A stretch of 64,000 nucleotides of DNA from Bacteroidetes bacterium GWA2_40_15 (GTDB lineage: Bacteria > Bacteroidota > Bacteroidia > Bacteroidales > VadinHA17): positions 1-64,000 of the forward strand of contig MENI01000020.1 in NCBI GenBank assembly GCA_001768195.1. The letters run 5' to 3'. Of this stretch, positions 34,441 through 43,134 are shown piece after piece. A program made the position numbers and the translations under genes. The number at the start of each line of letters is the position of its first letter. Within the stretch, counting starts at the first letter, position 1. Below the pieces are notes generated by a model that saw nothing but the letters and a program-made list of their open reading frames with translations, ran no database searches and had not been told where the DNA came from.

Positions 34441-35043
34441 TTAAAACTTTACCTCAGGAGCTCTTTCGGCGCCCTGCTGAGCTTCGAAATATGGTTTTGC
34501 CCCAAATCCAAAAGGCCCGGCAATAAAGCTCTGCGGAAATCTTTTAATATATGTATTAAAAGACATGGCCAACTCATTGAATTTCCTTCTTTCCACAGAT
34601 ATCCTGTTCTCTGTCCCTTCGAGTTCAACCTGCAAATCCCTGAAGTTCTGAGTTGCCTTCAGCTGGGGATACTGCTCCACAACTACCATCAGCCTCGAAA
34701 TAGCTGATGAAAGTTCTCCCTGGGCCTGCTGAAACTGCTGCATGTTTTCAGCAGTCATGTTAGTCGGATCGATCGTAACCTGTGTTGCCTTAGCTCTTGC
34801 TTCAATAACCTGCGTCAGAGTTGACTGCTCGAAATCGGCGGCTCCTTTTACCGTATTGACAAAGTTAGGGATCAGATCAGCCCTGCGCTGATAAGCAGTT
34901 TCAACATTTCCCCACTGACTTGTCACCCCTTCATTCAAAGTGACCATGTTATTATATACTCTTGTGCCCCAGATTATTAAGCTCACAACAAAAAATGCAA
35001 TAACTGCAACTATGATAATCGAAATCAAACAACCCTTTTTCAT
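34441..35043 (-). CDS. LemA family protein
   Basis: About 200 residues from ATG 35043. An ATG at 35070 would add nine charged residues before the membrane helix, and the promoter box would fall at that ATG. An N-terminal membrane helix (MKKGCLISIIIVAVIAFFVV) leads into the LemA helical bundle: YNNMVTLNEGVTSQWGNVETAYQRRADLIPNFV, visible as NEGVTSQWGNVETAYQRR, and RKFNELAMSFNTYIKRFP. LemA is commonly paired with TPM-domain proteins, as here. The pathway remains poorly defined, and envelope stress or membrane repair is suggested for related operons. Confidence 0.92.
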   Translation of the reverse strand: MKKGCLISIIIVAVIAFFVVSLIIWGTRVYNNMVTLNEGVTSQWGNVETAYQRRADLIPNFVNTVKGAADFEQSTLTQVIEARAKATQVTIDPTNMTAENMQQFQQAQGELSSAISRLMVVVEQYPQLKATQNFRDLQVELEGTENRISVERRKFNELAMSFNTYIKRFPQSFIAGPFGFGAKPYFEAQQGAERAPEVKF

Positions 35044-35067
35044 TTTTTCTTGTTTTAGAAATTTATG

Positions 35068-35075
35068 CAAAGGTA
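35068..35075 (-). promoter_or_regulatory. -7 promoter box TACCTTTG for the lemA operon
   Basis: The minus strand reads TACCTTTG, 25 bp before the lemA ATG at 35043. It supports that start over the ATG at 35070, which would overlap the box. Confidence 0.5.
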
Positions 35076-35083
35076 ATATAAGC

Positions 35084-35153
35084 TCTGCGAAAATCAGCGT
35101 GATCTGCGGGAAATAAATCCAGTCTCCCGCTGATCTCGCAGATTAACGCAGAT
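35084..35153. repeat. Imperfect inverted repeat (TCTGCG family), full copy
   Basis: Two arms of about 28 bp, beginning TCTGCGAAAATCAGCG on the left (35084) and ending CGCAGATTAACGCAGA on the right (35153), are complementary with a few mismatches around a short AT-rich spacer. The core TGCGGGA/TCCCGC pairs. Related copies are at 48942-49002 and, in part, 18992-19008. It lies between the divergent lemA and ddl promoters. Confidence 0.8.
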
Positions 35154-35167
35154 TTAACTAAAATGAT

Positions 35168-35175
35168 TAAATTTG
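35168..35175 (+). promoter_or_regulatory. -7 promoter box TAAATTTG for ddl
   Basis: TAAATTTG lies 20 bp before the ddl ATG at 35196, just beyond the inverted repeat, giving a short leader. Confidence 0.45.
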
Positions 35176-35195
35176 ATCTGACATAAATATAAAGA

Positions 35196-36167
35196 ATGAA
35201 AACAATAGCTATTGCAGCAGGTGGAAATTCCTCAGAATCAGAGGTATCGGTAAAAAGCGCCATTGAGGTCAGTAATATATTATCTTCCAAATACTTTACA
35301 TATATAATAATGATACAGGGTACCAACTGGTACTGGGAAGATCCTAAGGGGAGGTATTTCAATATTGACAAAAACGATTTCAGCCTCAGAACAGATGATA
35401 TAAAAATCCGGTTTGATGCCGTTTTCATTGCCATTCATGGAAAGCCGGGCGAAAATGGTTACCTGCAGGGGTACTTTGAGATGCTCGATATTCCATATAC
35501 CAGCTGCAACGCTTTCTGTTCAGCCCTAACCTTTAATAAGCAGGCCTGCAAGCTGTTTCTTAAGGATTATAAAATCCCCATGGCCAGGGCAGTTATGATA
35601 AGGGAGGGTGATGAAGTAGATATAGATGCTGTAATTAAGAGTGTGGGTATGCCTTGCTTTGTAAAGCCCAACGACAGCGGATCGAGTTTCGGAGTTACCA
35701 AAGTTAAGAAGAAGGAGGATCTTGCATCAGCTTTTGAAAATGCCTTCAGGGAGAGCGATGAGGTCCTTATTGAAGCTTTCATGAATGGCAGGGAGGTTGC
35801 CTGCGGAGTTATAAAAACCCGGAGCAAGGCAGTAATACTACCTGTAACGGAGATCATCAGCAAAAATGAGTTTTTTGATTATGAGGCAAAATACACCCCT
35901 GGCAGATCACAGGAGGTCACACCTGCCGATCTTCCTGAGAAAGTTACCGACAAGATACAGAAACTCAGCTCCGAGATCTATGACCTTCTTGGTTGTAACG
36001 GGATAGTCAGGGTCGACTTTATACTTATTGACTTTAAGCCATACTTTCTCGAGATCAATACAGTTCCCGGCATGACAAAAGAAAGCCTGATACCCCAACA
36101 GGCAAATGCTGCAGGAATCCACCTTGAGGACCTTTACTCAATGGTACTTGAGGATGTGTTGGCGTAA
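35196..36167 (+). CDS. ddl: D-alanine--D-alanine ligase
   Basis: A 323-residue ATP-grasp ligase that makes the D-Ala-D-Ala dipeptide added by MurF. Visible motifs are AAGGNSSESEVSVKSA, AIHGKPGENGYLQGYFEMLDIPYT (read as HGKPGENGYLQG), the ATP-binding PCFVKPNDSGSSFGVTKV, EINTVPGMT, and the metal-binding region VRVDFIL. Length is normal. Its product feeds the fused MurF-Alr at 11774. It appears to be a single-gene unit ending 19 bp from the convergent oxidoreductase gene. Confidence 0.95.
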   Translation: MKTIAIAAGGNSSESEVSVKSAIEVSNILSSKYFTYIIMIQGTNWYWEDPKGRYFNIDKNDFSLRTDDIKIRFDAVFIAIHGKPGENGYLQGYFEMLDIPYTSCNAFCSALTFNKQACKLFLKDYKIPMARAVMIREGDEVDIDAVIKSVGMPCFVKPNDSGSSFGVTKVKKKEDLASAFENAFRESDEVLIEAFMNGREVACGVIKTRSKAVILPVTEIISKNEFFDYEAKYTPGRSQEVTPADLPEKVTDKIQKLSSEIYDLLGCNGIVRVDFILIDFKPYFLEINTVPGMTKESLIPQQANAAGIHLEDLYSMVLEDVLA

Positions 36168-36186
36168 AGGCGCAAGGGCAAAGGGC

Positions 36187-37584
36187 TTATTGATCCTTTG
36201 CCATCCTCAGCGCTGAAGTAGTCGTATAGTATTTGGTTATCATCCCGGGCACCTCCCATTCCGGAAGTTTTCCCTCCTTAAGATACTCCAGATATTTTGA
36301 GGTTACCTGTGCAAAGTGATCTTCATGGCTCACACGGTACTTTACCGGAACATTAATCTTAAAGGAATTAGCACCGGCCTTTTCAACAGTTAAGCTGTCA
36401 TACGGCAATGAAGCAAGTGCTTTTACCAGTTTAACCCTGAAATCTTCAGCTTTTATTCCTTTGATACTTTCTAAATAAAGCGTAGGAAGATACTTCTCTT
36501 CCGGCCCCTGTTTAATGGCAATGTCGCACTGAGTACCACGCATAACAGAATAATGCGTATCACCTCCTCCGCGAGGGGCCTGATACTTCCATTCAACAGA
36601 CACTTTTACAAAAACTCCCTTTATCTGATAGATCATCTCCCCGTTTGAATAGACATTCAGCTTACCATCCTTCAAATCCTTTTTCAGATAATCAGGATAA
36701 CCATCAATACCGGTAACACCTTTGAACTCTTCGCCAGAAATGAATGTAGGCCATCTTCTTGCATCAACTATATTAATAACTGAAGGACTTAAGACCTGTT
36801 CAGGAAAACACTCCCACTGAACCATGTCAACCAGGTGTGTGGTTATATCGACAAGTCCTTCACCCTGCTGCTCAACATCAAAAAACCATGCCGGACGGAT
36901 CAGCGGGCTGCCTGAAACAACTTTTGCGAAGTGATGTACACTAACTTTTGTCACCGCAGGATCATCCTTTGATCCCTTTACCAGAGTTCCAAACACCTCA
37001 GTGTTCATCGAGAGAAGTTTCTGAAGGGTAGTTGTCACCTCAAAACGCTCAGTCATAATATCATACAGCAAAACATTTTTCTCCCTGGCAAGAGTAAATG
37101 CATCCTCCAGTTCTTTAAAATCATCAGCTGATATTATCATAGGTTTATCAGCCAGAACATTAAGTCCGGCGCCGATTGACCTGGTTATATACTCTGCCTT
37201 TTTCCTGTTGTTTCCTGAAAGAACAACAACATTTCCTGATTTTTCCTGAAGCATTTTTTCAAAGAAATCATCTCCCTTATAAACAATTTCATTCCATGAG
37301 GTAGGATCCGACTGACGGGTATTGTAGCCATTTATCCTGTTGAGATGCTGAACGATATCAGGTCCGTCAGGTGCATAAACATGAACATCGGGTGATACCT
37401 GCTCATACATCGATTTCTGCACAAGGGCAGCATGAAAGTGCCCCGGGTCAACTGTGATCAGTTTTACCTGCTGACTGTTTTTCATAGAAGTGTCTGATTT
37501 GGCTTGTTGCTTGTCTGAACCGCCCGATCCGCATGAGGCGATTAACAATACAAGCGGAAGAATAGATAATAATCCTTTTTTCAT
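36187..37584 (-). CDS. Gfo/Idh/MocA-like oxidoreductase lipoprotein
   Basis: A 465-residue protein with a lipoprotein signal (IASCGSGG, Cys18), so it is exported, unlike most family members. The N-terminal Rossmann-like part has LNVLADKPM in place of the usual EKP motif, and FVKVSVEWKYQAP in the C-terminal substrate domain. The first strand-turn reads LITVDPGHFHAALVQ without a canonical GxGxxG. The C-terminal part fits the putative oxidoreductase C-terminal domain seen with these Bacteroidota proteins. It likely acts on a sugar derivative in the periplasm with a tightly held nicotinamide cofactor. The substrate is unknown. Confidence 0.8.
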   Translation of the reverse strand: MKKGLLSILPLVLLIASCGSGGSDKQQAKSDTSMKNSQQVKLITVDPGHFHAALVQKSMYEQVSPDVHVYAPDGPDIVQHLNRINGYNTRQSDPTSWNEIVYKGDDFFEKMLQEKSGNVVVLSGNNRKKAEYITRSIGAGLNVLADKPMIISADDFKELEDAFTLAREKNVLLYDIMTERFEVTTTLQKLLSMNTEVFGTLVKGSKDDPAVTKVSVHHFAKVVSGSPLIRPAWFFDVEQQGEGLVDITTHLVDMVQWECFPEQVLSPSVINIVDARRWPTFISGEEFKGVTGIDGYPDYLKKDLKDGKLNVYSNGEMIYQIKGVFVKVSVEWKYQAPRGGGDTHYSVMRGTQCDIAIKQGPEEKYLPTLYLESIKGIKAEDFRVKLVKALASLPYDSLTVEKAGANSFKINVPVKYRVSHEDHFAQVTSKYLEYLKEGKLPEWEVPGMITKYYTTTSALRMAKDQ

Positions 37585-37665
37585 ATTTTATAAAATTCTT
37601 TAAGTCTTATACCCCGGATATATAAAGTTAGAATGAGTATTATTTGGAGTAGCTAAGATAAATAA

Positions 37666-38709
37666 TTATGAGTAATAAAACCTGTTTTTCACAGCCTTCT
37701 CAAATGCCTCAATATTTTCATTACTTACCCCCGGTGGCATACCTCCGCCTGCTGACCAGATAATCCTGCTGTAAGAGCTGATCTCATCAACTGCTTTCAT
37801 TACAGCAGTATCCACATCTTCCGGTTTACCTGAAGCGAGGACATCACGGGGTGGGATGTTGCCAACAAGGACAATCTCCTTTCCTGCCAGCCTTCGTACC
37901 TCTCCCATTGAGTGATTAAAAGAGAAGTTAAACATATTCACTCCGATCTCCTTCAGCTTTCCCGCTGTAACAAGTCCGTCGGCATCATTATGGAGAAATC
38001 GCACCTTTGCTCCTGTACAACCAAATATCCTTTTCAGATATGGTGTAACAAATTCATTGAACTCGGGTTCCCCTATAAAGCCAATAATATCATCAAGTAT
38101 CAAAACACCCTCTATTGAGGGGAAACACTCTTTCTGCCACTCAAGCCAATCGCATATGAAGACGGATATCTTCTTAAGCAGTATGTGTGTCTTTTCAGGA
38201 TCAGTTGCCATGGCAAGCATGAACTCTGTTGTGCCCATAAGAAAACTGGCAATATTCAGGGGCCCGCGGGAAACAGCAAACCTTATCTGATGGTCAGCTC
38301 TCATAATTTCTTCCCTGGTGTTTTTAAGACGGTTTATCATGAAGGGAAGAAGCCCGTCAGTTTTAACATTGGGTTGTGTAAGAGAGCCTGCTTCTTCAAT
38401 TCCTGAAATAACTCTTTCAGCATGGGGAAGGTTCTTTTCAGGAAAAACCATCCCCGATCCAAATGCTGATGGTTCTGTACACATGCCATATTCCGACCAG
38501 AATGAGGGCAGGAACCATATCTCCGGAAATGAATTTATGGCTTTCTGGTTCGACTTTAGCCATAACTCATCAGAGGAATAATAATCAATGTTTGAAATAC
38601 CGTACCAGCCTGGTATCCACGGACTGTCAATTATAAATCCAACCGGCTGATAACCAATGTCCTTACCATCGATAAGTGATAAAAGATCGTTCCAGGAGGA
38701 ATTGCGCAT
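37666..38709 (-). CDS. Uroporphyrinogen decarboxylase (URO-D)-like protein
   Basis: A 347-residue TIM-barrel protein of the URO-D/corrinoid-methyltransferase superfamily. Matching segments are SRGPLNIASFLMGTTEFMLAM, VLILDDIIGFIGEPEFNEFV, VRFLHNDADG and IIWSAGGGMPPGVSNENIEAF. It lacks the N-terminal GRQAGRYLPE motif of true HemE, so heme-pathway activity is unlikely. Relatives act as methyltransferases or have no known role. It follows gcvP on the same strand, separated only by an 8-bp tandem repeat array. Confidence 0.78.
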   Translation of the reverse strand: MRNSSWNDLLSLIDGKDIGYQPVGFIIDSPWIPGWYGISNIDYYSSDELWLKSNQKAINSFPEIWFLPSFWSEYGMCTEPSAFGSGMVFPEKNLPHAERVISGIEEAGSLTQPNVKTDGLLPFMINRLKNTREEIMRADHQIRFAVSRGPLNIASFLMGTTEFMLAMATDPEKTHILLKKISVFICDWLEWQKECFPSIEGVLILDDIIGFIGEPEFNEFVTPYLKRIFGCTGAKVRFLHNDADGLVTAGKLKEIGVNMFNFSFNHSMGEVRRLAGKEIVLVGNIPPRDVLASGKPEDVDTAVMKAVDEISSYSRIIWSAGGGMPPGVSNENIEAFEKAVKNRFYYS

Positions 38710-38722
38710 TGTAGTTAATTTA

Positions 38723-38778
38723 ATTCAGGGTTTCAGGGTTTCAGGGTTTCAGGGTTTCAGGGTTTCAGGGTTTCCTGA
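38723..38778. repeat. 8-bp tandem repeat TTTCAGGG spanning the gcvP stop codon
   Basis: Five exact TTTCAGGG units (38731-38770) are flanked by a near-copy (ATTCAGGG, 38723-38730) and a decayed one (TTTCCTGA, 38771-38778). Read on the minus strand, the array encodes the last gcvP residues E-T-L-K-P and its TGA stop (38757-38759), then fills the gap to the URO-D-like gene. Confidence 0.93.
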
Positions 38779-41642
38779 CGGTATGAGTCGACAGGATCAC
38801 ATGTGCAAACAAGGTTCCGGTCGCCATAGCCGTCATCAACACGTCCTGCTGAAGGCCAGAATTTATTCTCCACCACCCATTTCAGAGGAAATGCAGCCTT
38901 CTGTCTGTCATATTTGTGATTCCATTCATTTGCCGTAACTACCTTTACCGTATGCGGAGCATTCTGAAGAACATTATCTTCCCTGTCTGCCTTGCCTTCC
39001 TTTATCTCATTTATCTCATTTGCTATGGATATCATAGCGCTGATGAATTTATCAAGCTCCTGAAGTGATTCTGATTCAGTCGGTTCAATCATCAGAGTGC
39101 CATGCACCGGGAATGACAGGGTTGGTGCATGAAATCCGTAATCCATCAGCCTTTTTGCTATATCTGCCTCAGTAATACCTGCTTCTGCCTTTAAGTGCCT
39201 GCAGTCGAGTATCATCTCGTGCGCAACAAATCCATTAGTTCCGGTATAAAGTGTCCTGAACCAGTCTTTTAGCTTTGCTGCTATATAGTTAGCATTGAGT
39301 ATGGCGATCTTTGTTGCCATGGTAAGTCCCTCAGCTCCCATCATCATAACATAGGAATGAGATATTGTCAGCACATGACCGCTGCCAAAAGGAGCGCCGG
39401 CTACAGCAGTTGTACCATGGCTTCCGCCTGTGATGATCAGAGGATGTGAAGGGAGAAATTCAGCAAGCTTGTCATTAACAAGTATAGGTCCCATTCCCGG
39501 TCCGCCTCCGCCATGAGGTATTGCAAATGTTTTATGCAGGTTAAGATGACACACATCTGCGCCGATATGTCCGGGACTTGTGAGACCTACCTGAGCATTC
39601 ATATTTGCACCATCCATATAGACCAGTCCTCCGTTTGTATGAATTATACCGGAAATTTCAGTCACTGCTGCCTCGAAAACACCATGGGTTGAGGGATATG
39701 TGATCATTAAACATGCCAGGTTCTCCTTGTTTGCTTCAGCCTTTGACTTCAGGTCATCAACACTGATGTTCCCTTTATCATCACATTCGACAACAACTAT
39801 CTGCATTCCCGCCATAGCAGCGCTTGCAGGATTGGTACCGTGTGCTGAGGAAGGTATAAGTGCAACTTTTCTGTGACCCTCACCTCTTGTAAGGTGATAT
39901 TCACGGATCACCATCAGGCCGGCATATTCTCCGGCAGCACCGGAGTTAGGCTGGAAAGATATTGCCTGGAATCCGGTAATCTCCTTCAGGGCTTCGCCCA
40001 GCTCACTCATTATCTGATAATAGCCTTCAGCCTGATCTGCCGGGACAAATGGGTGAATATTTCCAAATTCAGGCCAGCTCATGGCAAACATCGAGCTTGC
40101 CGGATTCAGCTTCATAGTACACGATCCGAGGGATATCATGCTGTGGGTAAGCGAAAAATCCTTACGCTCCAGCATCTTGATGTAGCGCATCATTTCTGTC
40201 TCGCTGTGATACCTGTTGAATGTTCCCTCCTGCAGAAAAGCCGATTTCCTTAAGTTTTTTTCCTCGAGGATCTCGCAGTTGCAGTGAGCAAAGATCTTCT
40301 TATGTTCCTTCCCTGCCGCTTTTGCAAAGATCTCAGCAATACTGTCAATTTCTTTTATTGTGGTAATCTCATCTGTACTGATATTCACCGAATTGTCATC
40401 AGGATAGAAGAAGTTCATCTGTGCCTCAGTTTCTAATTTTCTGATATCATCTGCTGAAACTCCTGATGGTAGTTCAATCTTCAACGTATCAAAGAAAACA
40501 GAATTTATCTGTTTGTATCCCAATTGCTTAAGATTGTAATTGAGTGTACAGGCTGATTTATGGATATGAGTTGCAATATTTTTCAGTCCCTCCGGACCAT
40601 GGTACTGGGCATACATACCTGACATGGTTGCAAGCAATGCCTGGGCTGTGCATATATTTGATGTGGCCCGTTCTCTCTTTATATGCTGTTCACGGGTCTG
40701 AAGTGCCATTCTTAAAGCACTGTTTCCCTGTACATCGACCGAAACTCCTATTATTCTTCCGGGCATACTTCTCTTAAGCTCATCCCTTGTTGCAAAGAAC
40801 CCGGCGTGAGGCCCTCCGTAACTCATTGGAAGTCCCATCCTCTGATTTGAACCTACCACTATATCAGCGCCCCATTCACCAGGGGGAGTAAGAAGTGCAA
40901 GACTCATCAGGTCAGCAGCCACACCTACCAGTATGCCGGCTGCATGAGCCATTGCGGTAAATGATTTATAATCCCTGATCTGGCCTGAAGCAGCAGGATA
41001 TTGAACAAGAGCTCCAAAATAAGATTCATTGAAGGTAGCGCCTGTATATTTCCCCTGAACAAGATCAATCCCCAGGGGAGCTGACCGGGTTTTCATTACA
41101 TCTATTGTCTGAGGAAAAATATCATCATCGATAAAAAACTTCACGGCACCTGCTTTAACTGAAGCTCTCGACCTTGCATTAAACATCATTATCATTGCTT
41201 CAGCCGCTGCAGTCGATTCATCCAGTAATGATGCATTTGCAATTTCCATACCCGTTAGCTGAATGATCATGGTCTGGAAGTTAAGCAATGCCTCAAGTCT
41301 TCCCTGCGATATTTCAGCCTGGTAAGGGGTATAGGATGTGTACCATGAAGGATTCTCCAGTACATTCCTTATAATCACCGACAACGGGGCAACTCCATAA
41401 TATCCCTGTCCTATAAATGACCGGAACATCTTATTCTTCCTGCCGATCATCCTCAGATGGTTAAGATATTCAAACTCACTCATTGCAGGAGGCAGTTTTA
41501 AAGTATTGTTGAGCATTATCGATTCGGGGATTGTTTTCTTAATAAGCTGATCGAGAGAAGTTACTCCAATGGCTTTAAGCATAGACGGCAGTTCATGATC
41601 ACGTGGACCATTATGCCGGTTAACAAAATTGTCTGTTGACAT
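38757..41642 (-). CDS. gcvP: Glycine dehydrogenase (aminomethyl-transferring), P-protein
   Basis: A 961-residue single-chain P-protein of the glycine cleavage system, which decarboxylates glycine and passes the aminomethyl group to the H-protein lipoate. The PLP lysine is in HLNLHKTFAIPHGGGGPG near residue 704. SLGSCTMKLNPASSM, PNSGAAGEYAG and SAHGTNPASAAMAG are all intact. The last five residues (ETLKP) come from the 8-bp repeat array, a small non-native tail. H- and T-proteins are not nearby. Downstream fhs at 52869 also belongs to one-carbon metabolism. Confidence 0.96.
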   Translation of the reverse strand: MSTDNFVNRHNGPRDHELPSMLKAIGVTSLDQLIKKTIPESIMLNNTLKLPPAMSEFEYLNHLRMIGRKNKMFRSFIGQGYYGVAPLSVIIRNVLENPSWYTSYTPYQAEISQGRLEALLNFQTMIIQLTGMEIANASLLDESTAAAEAMIMMFNARSRASVKAGAVKFFIDDDIFPQTIDVMKTRSAPLGIDLVQGKYTGATFNESYFGALVQYPAASGQIRDYKSFTAMAHAAGILVGVAADLMSLALLTPPGEWGADIVVGSNQRMGLPMSYGGPHAGFFATRDELKRSMPGRIIGVSVDVQGNSALRMALQTREQHIKRERATSNICTAQALLATMSGMYAQYHGPEGLKNIATHIHKSACTLNYNLKQLGYKQINSVFFDTLKIELPSGVSADDIRKLETEAQMNFFYPDDNSVNISTDEITTIKEIDSIAEIFAKAAGKEHKKIFAHCNCEILEEKNLRKSAFLQEGTFNRYHSETEMMRYIKMLERKDFSLTHSMISLGSCTMKLNPASSMFAMSWPEFGNIHPFVPADQAEGYYQIMSELGEALKEITGFQAISFQPNSGAAGEYAGLMVIREYHLTRGEGHRKVALIPSSAHGTNPASAAMAGMQIVVVECDDKGNISVDDLKSKAEANKENLACLMITYPSTHGVFEAAVTEISGIIHTNGGLVYMDGANMNAQVGLTSPGHIGADVCHLNLHKTFAIPHGGGGPGMGPILVNDKLAEFLPSHPLIITGGSHGTTAVAGAPFGSGHVLTISHSYVMMMGAEGLTMATKIAILNANYIAAKLKDWFRTLYTGTNGFVAHEMILDCRHLKAEAGITEADIAKRLMDYGFHAPTLSFPVHGTLMIEPTESESLQELDKFISAMISIANEINEIKEGKADREDNVLQNAPHTVKVVTANEWNHKYDRQKAAFPLKWVVENKFWPSAGRVDDGYGDRNLVCTCDPVDSYRQETLKP

Positions 41643-41736
41643 AAATTGAGTTTTTATAGTAATCCGGAGATATCATTAACAATAATACGATTTAGAAAAG
41701 ACAATAGTATTAAATCCATTTTTAAAGAAAAATGCT

Positions 41737-42378
41737 TTAAGTCATGTTGAACCAGGGATTTGTTTTGAGCTCCCTGCCGATAGTTGTCCCGCCTCCATGT
41801 CCGGAGTAGACTACAGTTGATTCAGGCAGGGAAAATAATCTGTTCTTGATACTGCTGATTAAAGTTTCATAATGTCCTCCCTGAAGGTCTGTTCTTCCTA
41901 TACTGCCGGCAAAGAGAGCGTCGCCGGTAAAAACGCATCCATCCTTTTCACTGTAAAAAGCAAGACCTCCTGCCGAGTGGCCCGGGACATAAAGTACCTT
42001 CAAATCAGTTGAACAAAATCTGATTACTTCATTATCAACAATAAATCTTTCAGGAGCCGGTGGCATTTCCATTGTAAGTCCGAAAATAACAGCATGTTGC
42101 GGGCCATTTTCTCTGTTCATCTCTTCTTTTTCGTGACTAAGAGCCCTGAGATTATACTTCTCAAGCAGATACTTATTCCCGAAAATATGGTCAAGGTGGC
42201 AGTGTGTATTCAGAAGCAGGACAGGATTAAGACCTTTTTCTTTTATATATGATTCAAATTCTTCAAATTCAGCATCATTATAACAACCGCAGTCAATAAT
42301 TGCACAATCGCCTGAACTGTCTGTCAGCAGATATGTGTTAACATCGATCGGAGAAAAGATAAATCTGTGTATTTCCAT
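41737..42378 (-). CDS. Metallo-beta-lactamase-fold hydrolase
   Basis: A 213-residue cytoplasmic protein with the dizinc motif THCHLDH (about residue 58), then PGHSAGG, FTGDALFAGSIGRTDLQGG and VYSGHGGGTTIG. The layout is that of glyoxalase II-like (hydroxyacylglutathione hydrolase-type) enzymes, but the C-terminal glutathione-binding domain is absent. The substrate is therefore uncertain. It lies 5 bp downstream of pcm in the same operon. Confidence 0.88.
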   Translation of the reverse strand: MEIHRFIFSPIDVNTYLLTDSSGDCAIIDCGCYNDAEFEEFESYIKEKGLNPVLLLNTHCHLDHIFGNKYLLEKYNLRALSHEKEEMNRENGPQHAVIFGLTMEMPPAPERFIVDNEVIRFCSTDLKVLYVPGHSAGGLAFYSEKDGCVFTGDALFAGSIGRTDLQGGHYETLISSIKNRLFSLPESTVVYSGHGGGTTIGRELKTNPWFNMT

Positions 42379-42383
42379 CTCTT

Positions 42384-43034
42384 TTATTTTGCGTTTACTG
42401 TACCCTTAAGCATAGGCACAAAAATAAAATTCCCATGATCAGTGTATTCGAATGTATTGTCGCTTGTGCGTACAGCAACAGTCATTACCTGACTTATTGA
42501 ACCGCCGATCGGAATCACAAGCCTTCCGCCATTTTTCAGCTGCTGAAGTAATGCTGAAGGAACCTCCGGTGCTGCAGCTGTTACAATAATACCATCAAAA
42601 GGTCCGTACTGAGATTTCCCTTCATACCCGTCGCCATAGAAGAAATCAACTTCATATCCAAGTGAAATCAGTGTCTTCTGCGCCTTCAGAAAGAGATCCC
42701 TGTAGCGTTCAATTGTATAGACTTTAGCTCCCATTTCCGCCAGAACAGCAGCCTGGTATCCCGATCCGGTACCCACTTCGAGGATCTTATCACGTTTTTT
42801 AATTCTCAGCAGTGAAGTCTGAACTGCAACTGTATATGGCTGAGAGATTGTCTGACCAGAACTTAACGGGAATGCTTTATCAATATAGGCATGATTAAGG
42901 AAAGCAGGATCCATAAACAGATGACGGGGCACAGTATCGATGGCCCTTAATACCTCCTCATCTGTTATCCCCTTCTGCCGAAGTACAGCAACAAGTCTTT
43001 TTCGCCTGCCTTTTGCTTCAAATGAATCTGTCAT
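42384..43034 (-). CDS. pcm: Protein-L-isoaspartate O-methyltransferase
   Basis: A 216-residue SAM methyltransferase that starts repair of isomerised aspartate residues in aged proteins. Motifs are FPLSSGQTISQPYTVAVQTSLL (seen as SSGQTISQPYTVA), ILEVGTGSGYQAAVLAEMGA (SAM site) and DGIIVTAAAPEVPSALLQQL, with GGRLVIPIG. The length is standard. It is the first gene of a pair with the metallo-beta-lactamase-fold hydrolase. A TATTTTTG box lies 31 bp upstream. Confidence 0.95.
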   Translation of the reverse strand: MTDSFEAKGRRKRLVAVLRQKGITDEEVLRAIDTVPRHLFMDPAFLNHAYIDKAFPLSSGQTISQPYTVAVQTSLLRIKKRDKILEVGTGSGYQAAVLAEMGAKVYTIERYRDLFLKAQKTLISLGYEVDFFYGDGYEGKSQYGPFDGIIVTAAAPEVPSALLQQLKNGGRLVIPIGGSISQVMTVAVRTSDNTFEYTDHGNFIFVPMLKGTVNAK

Positions 43035-43065
43035 CCGGAATTTGTGAATTAGATTTTCAAAGAAG

Positions 43066-43073
43066 CAAAAATA
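43066..43073 (-). promoter_or_regulatory. -7 promoter box TATTTTTG for pcm
   Basis: The minus strand reads TATTTTTG about 31 bp before the pcm ATG, matching TAnnTTTG in the divergent gap with the sugar transferase gene. Confidence 0.4.
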
Positions 43074-43134
43074 TAAAAAATGCAGGACAGCAGGTTAATG
43101 TTTTATGGCTCATTTCTTTTTGTATATTTAGGAC

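Noticed and set aside
38723..38778. Possible CRISPR array
   Set aside because: The units are 8 bp and directly tandem, with no spacers and no cas genes in the window. The same holds for the arrays at 43751 and 46518.
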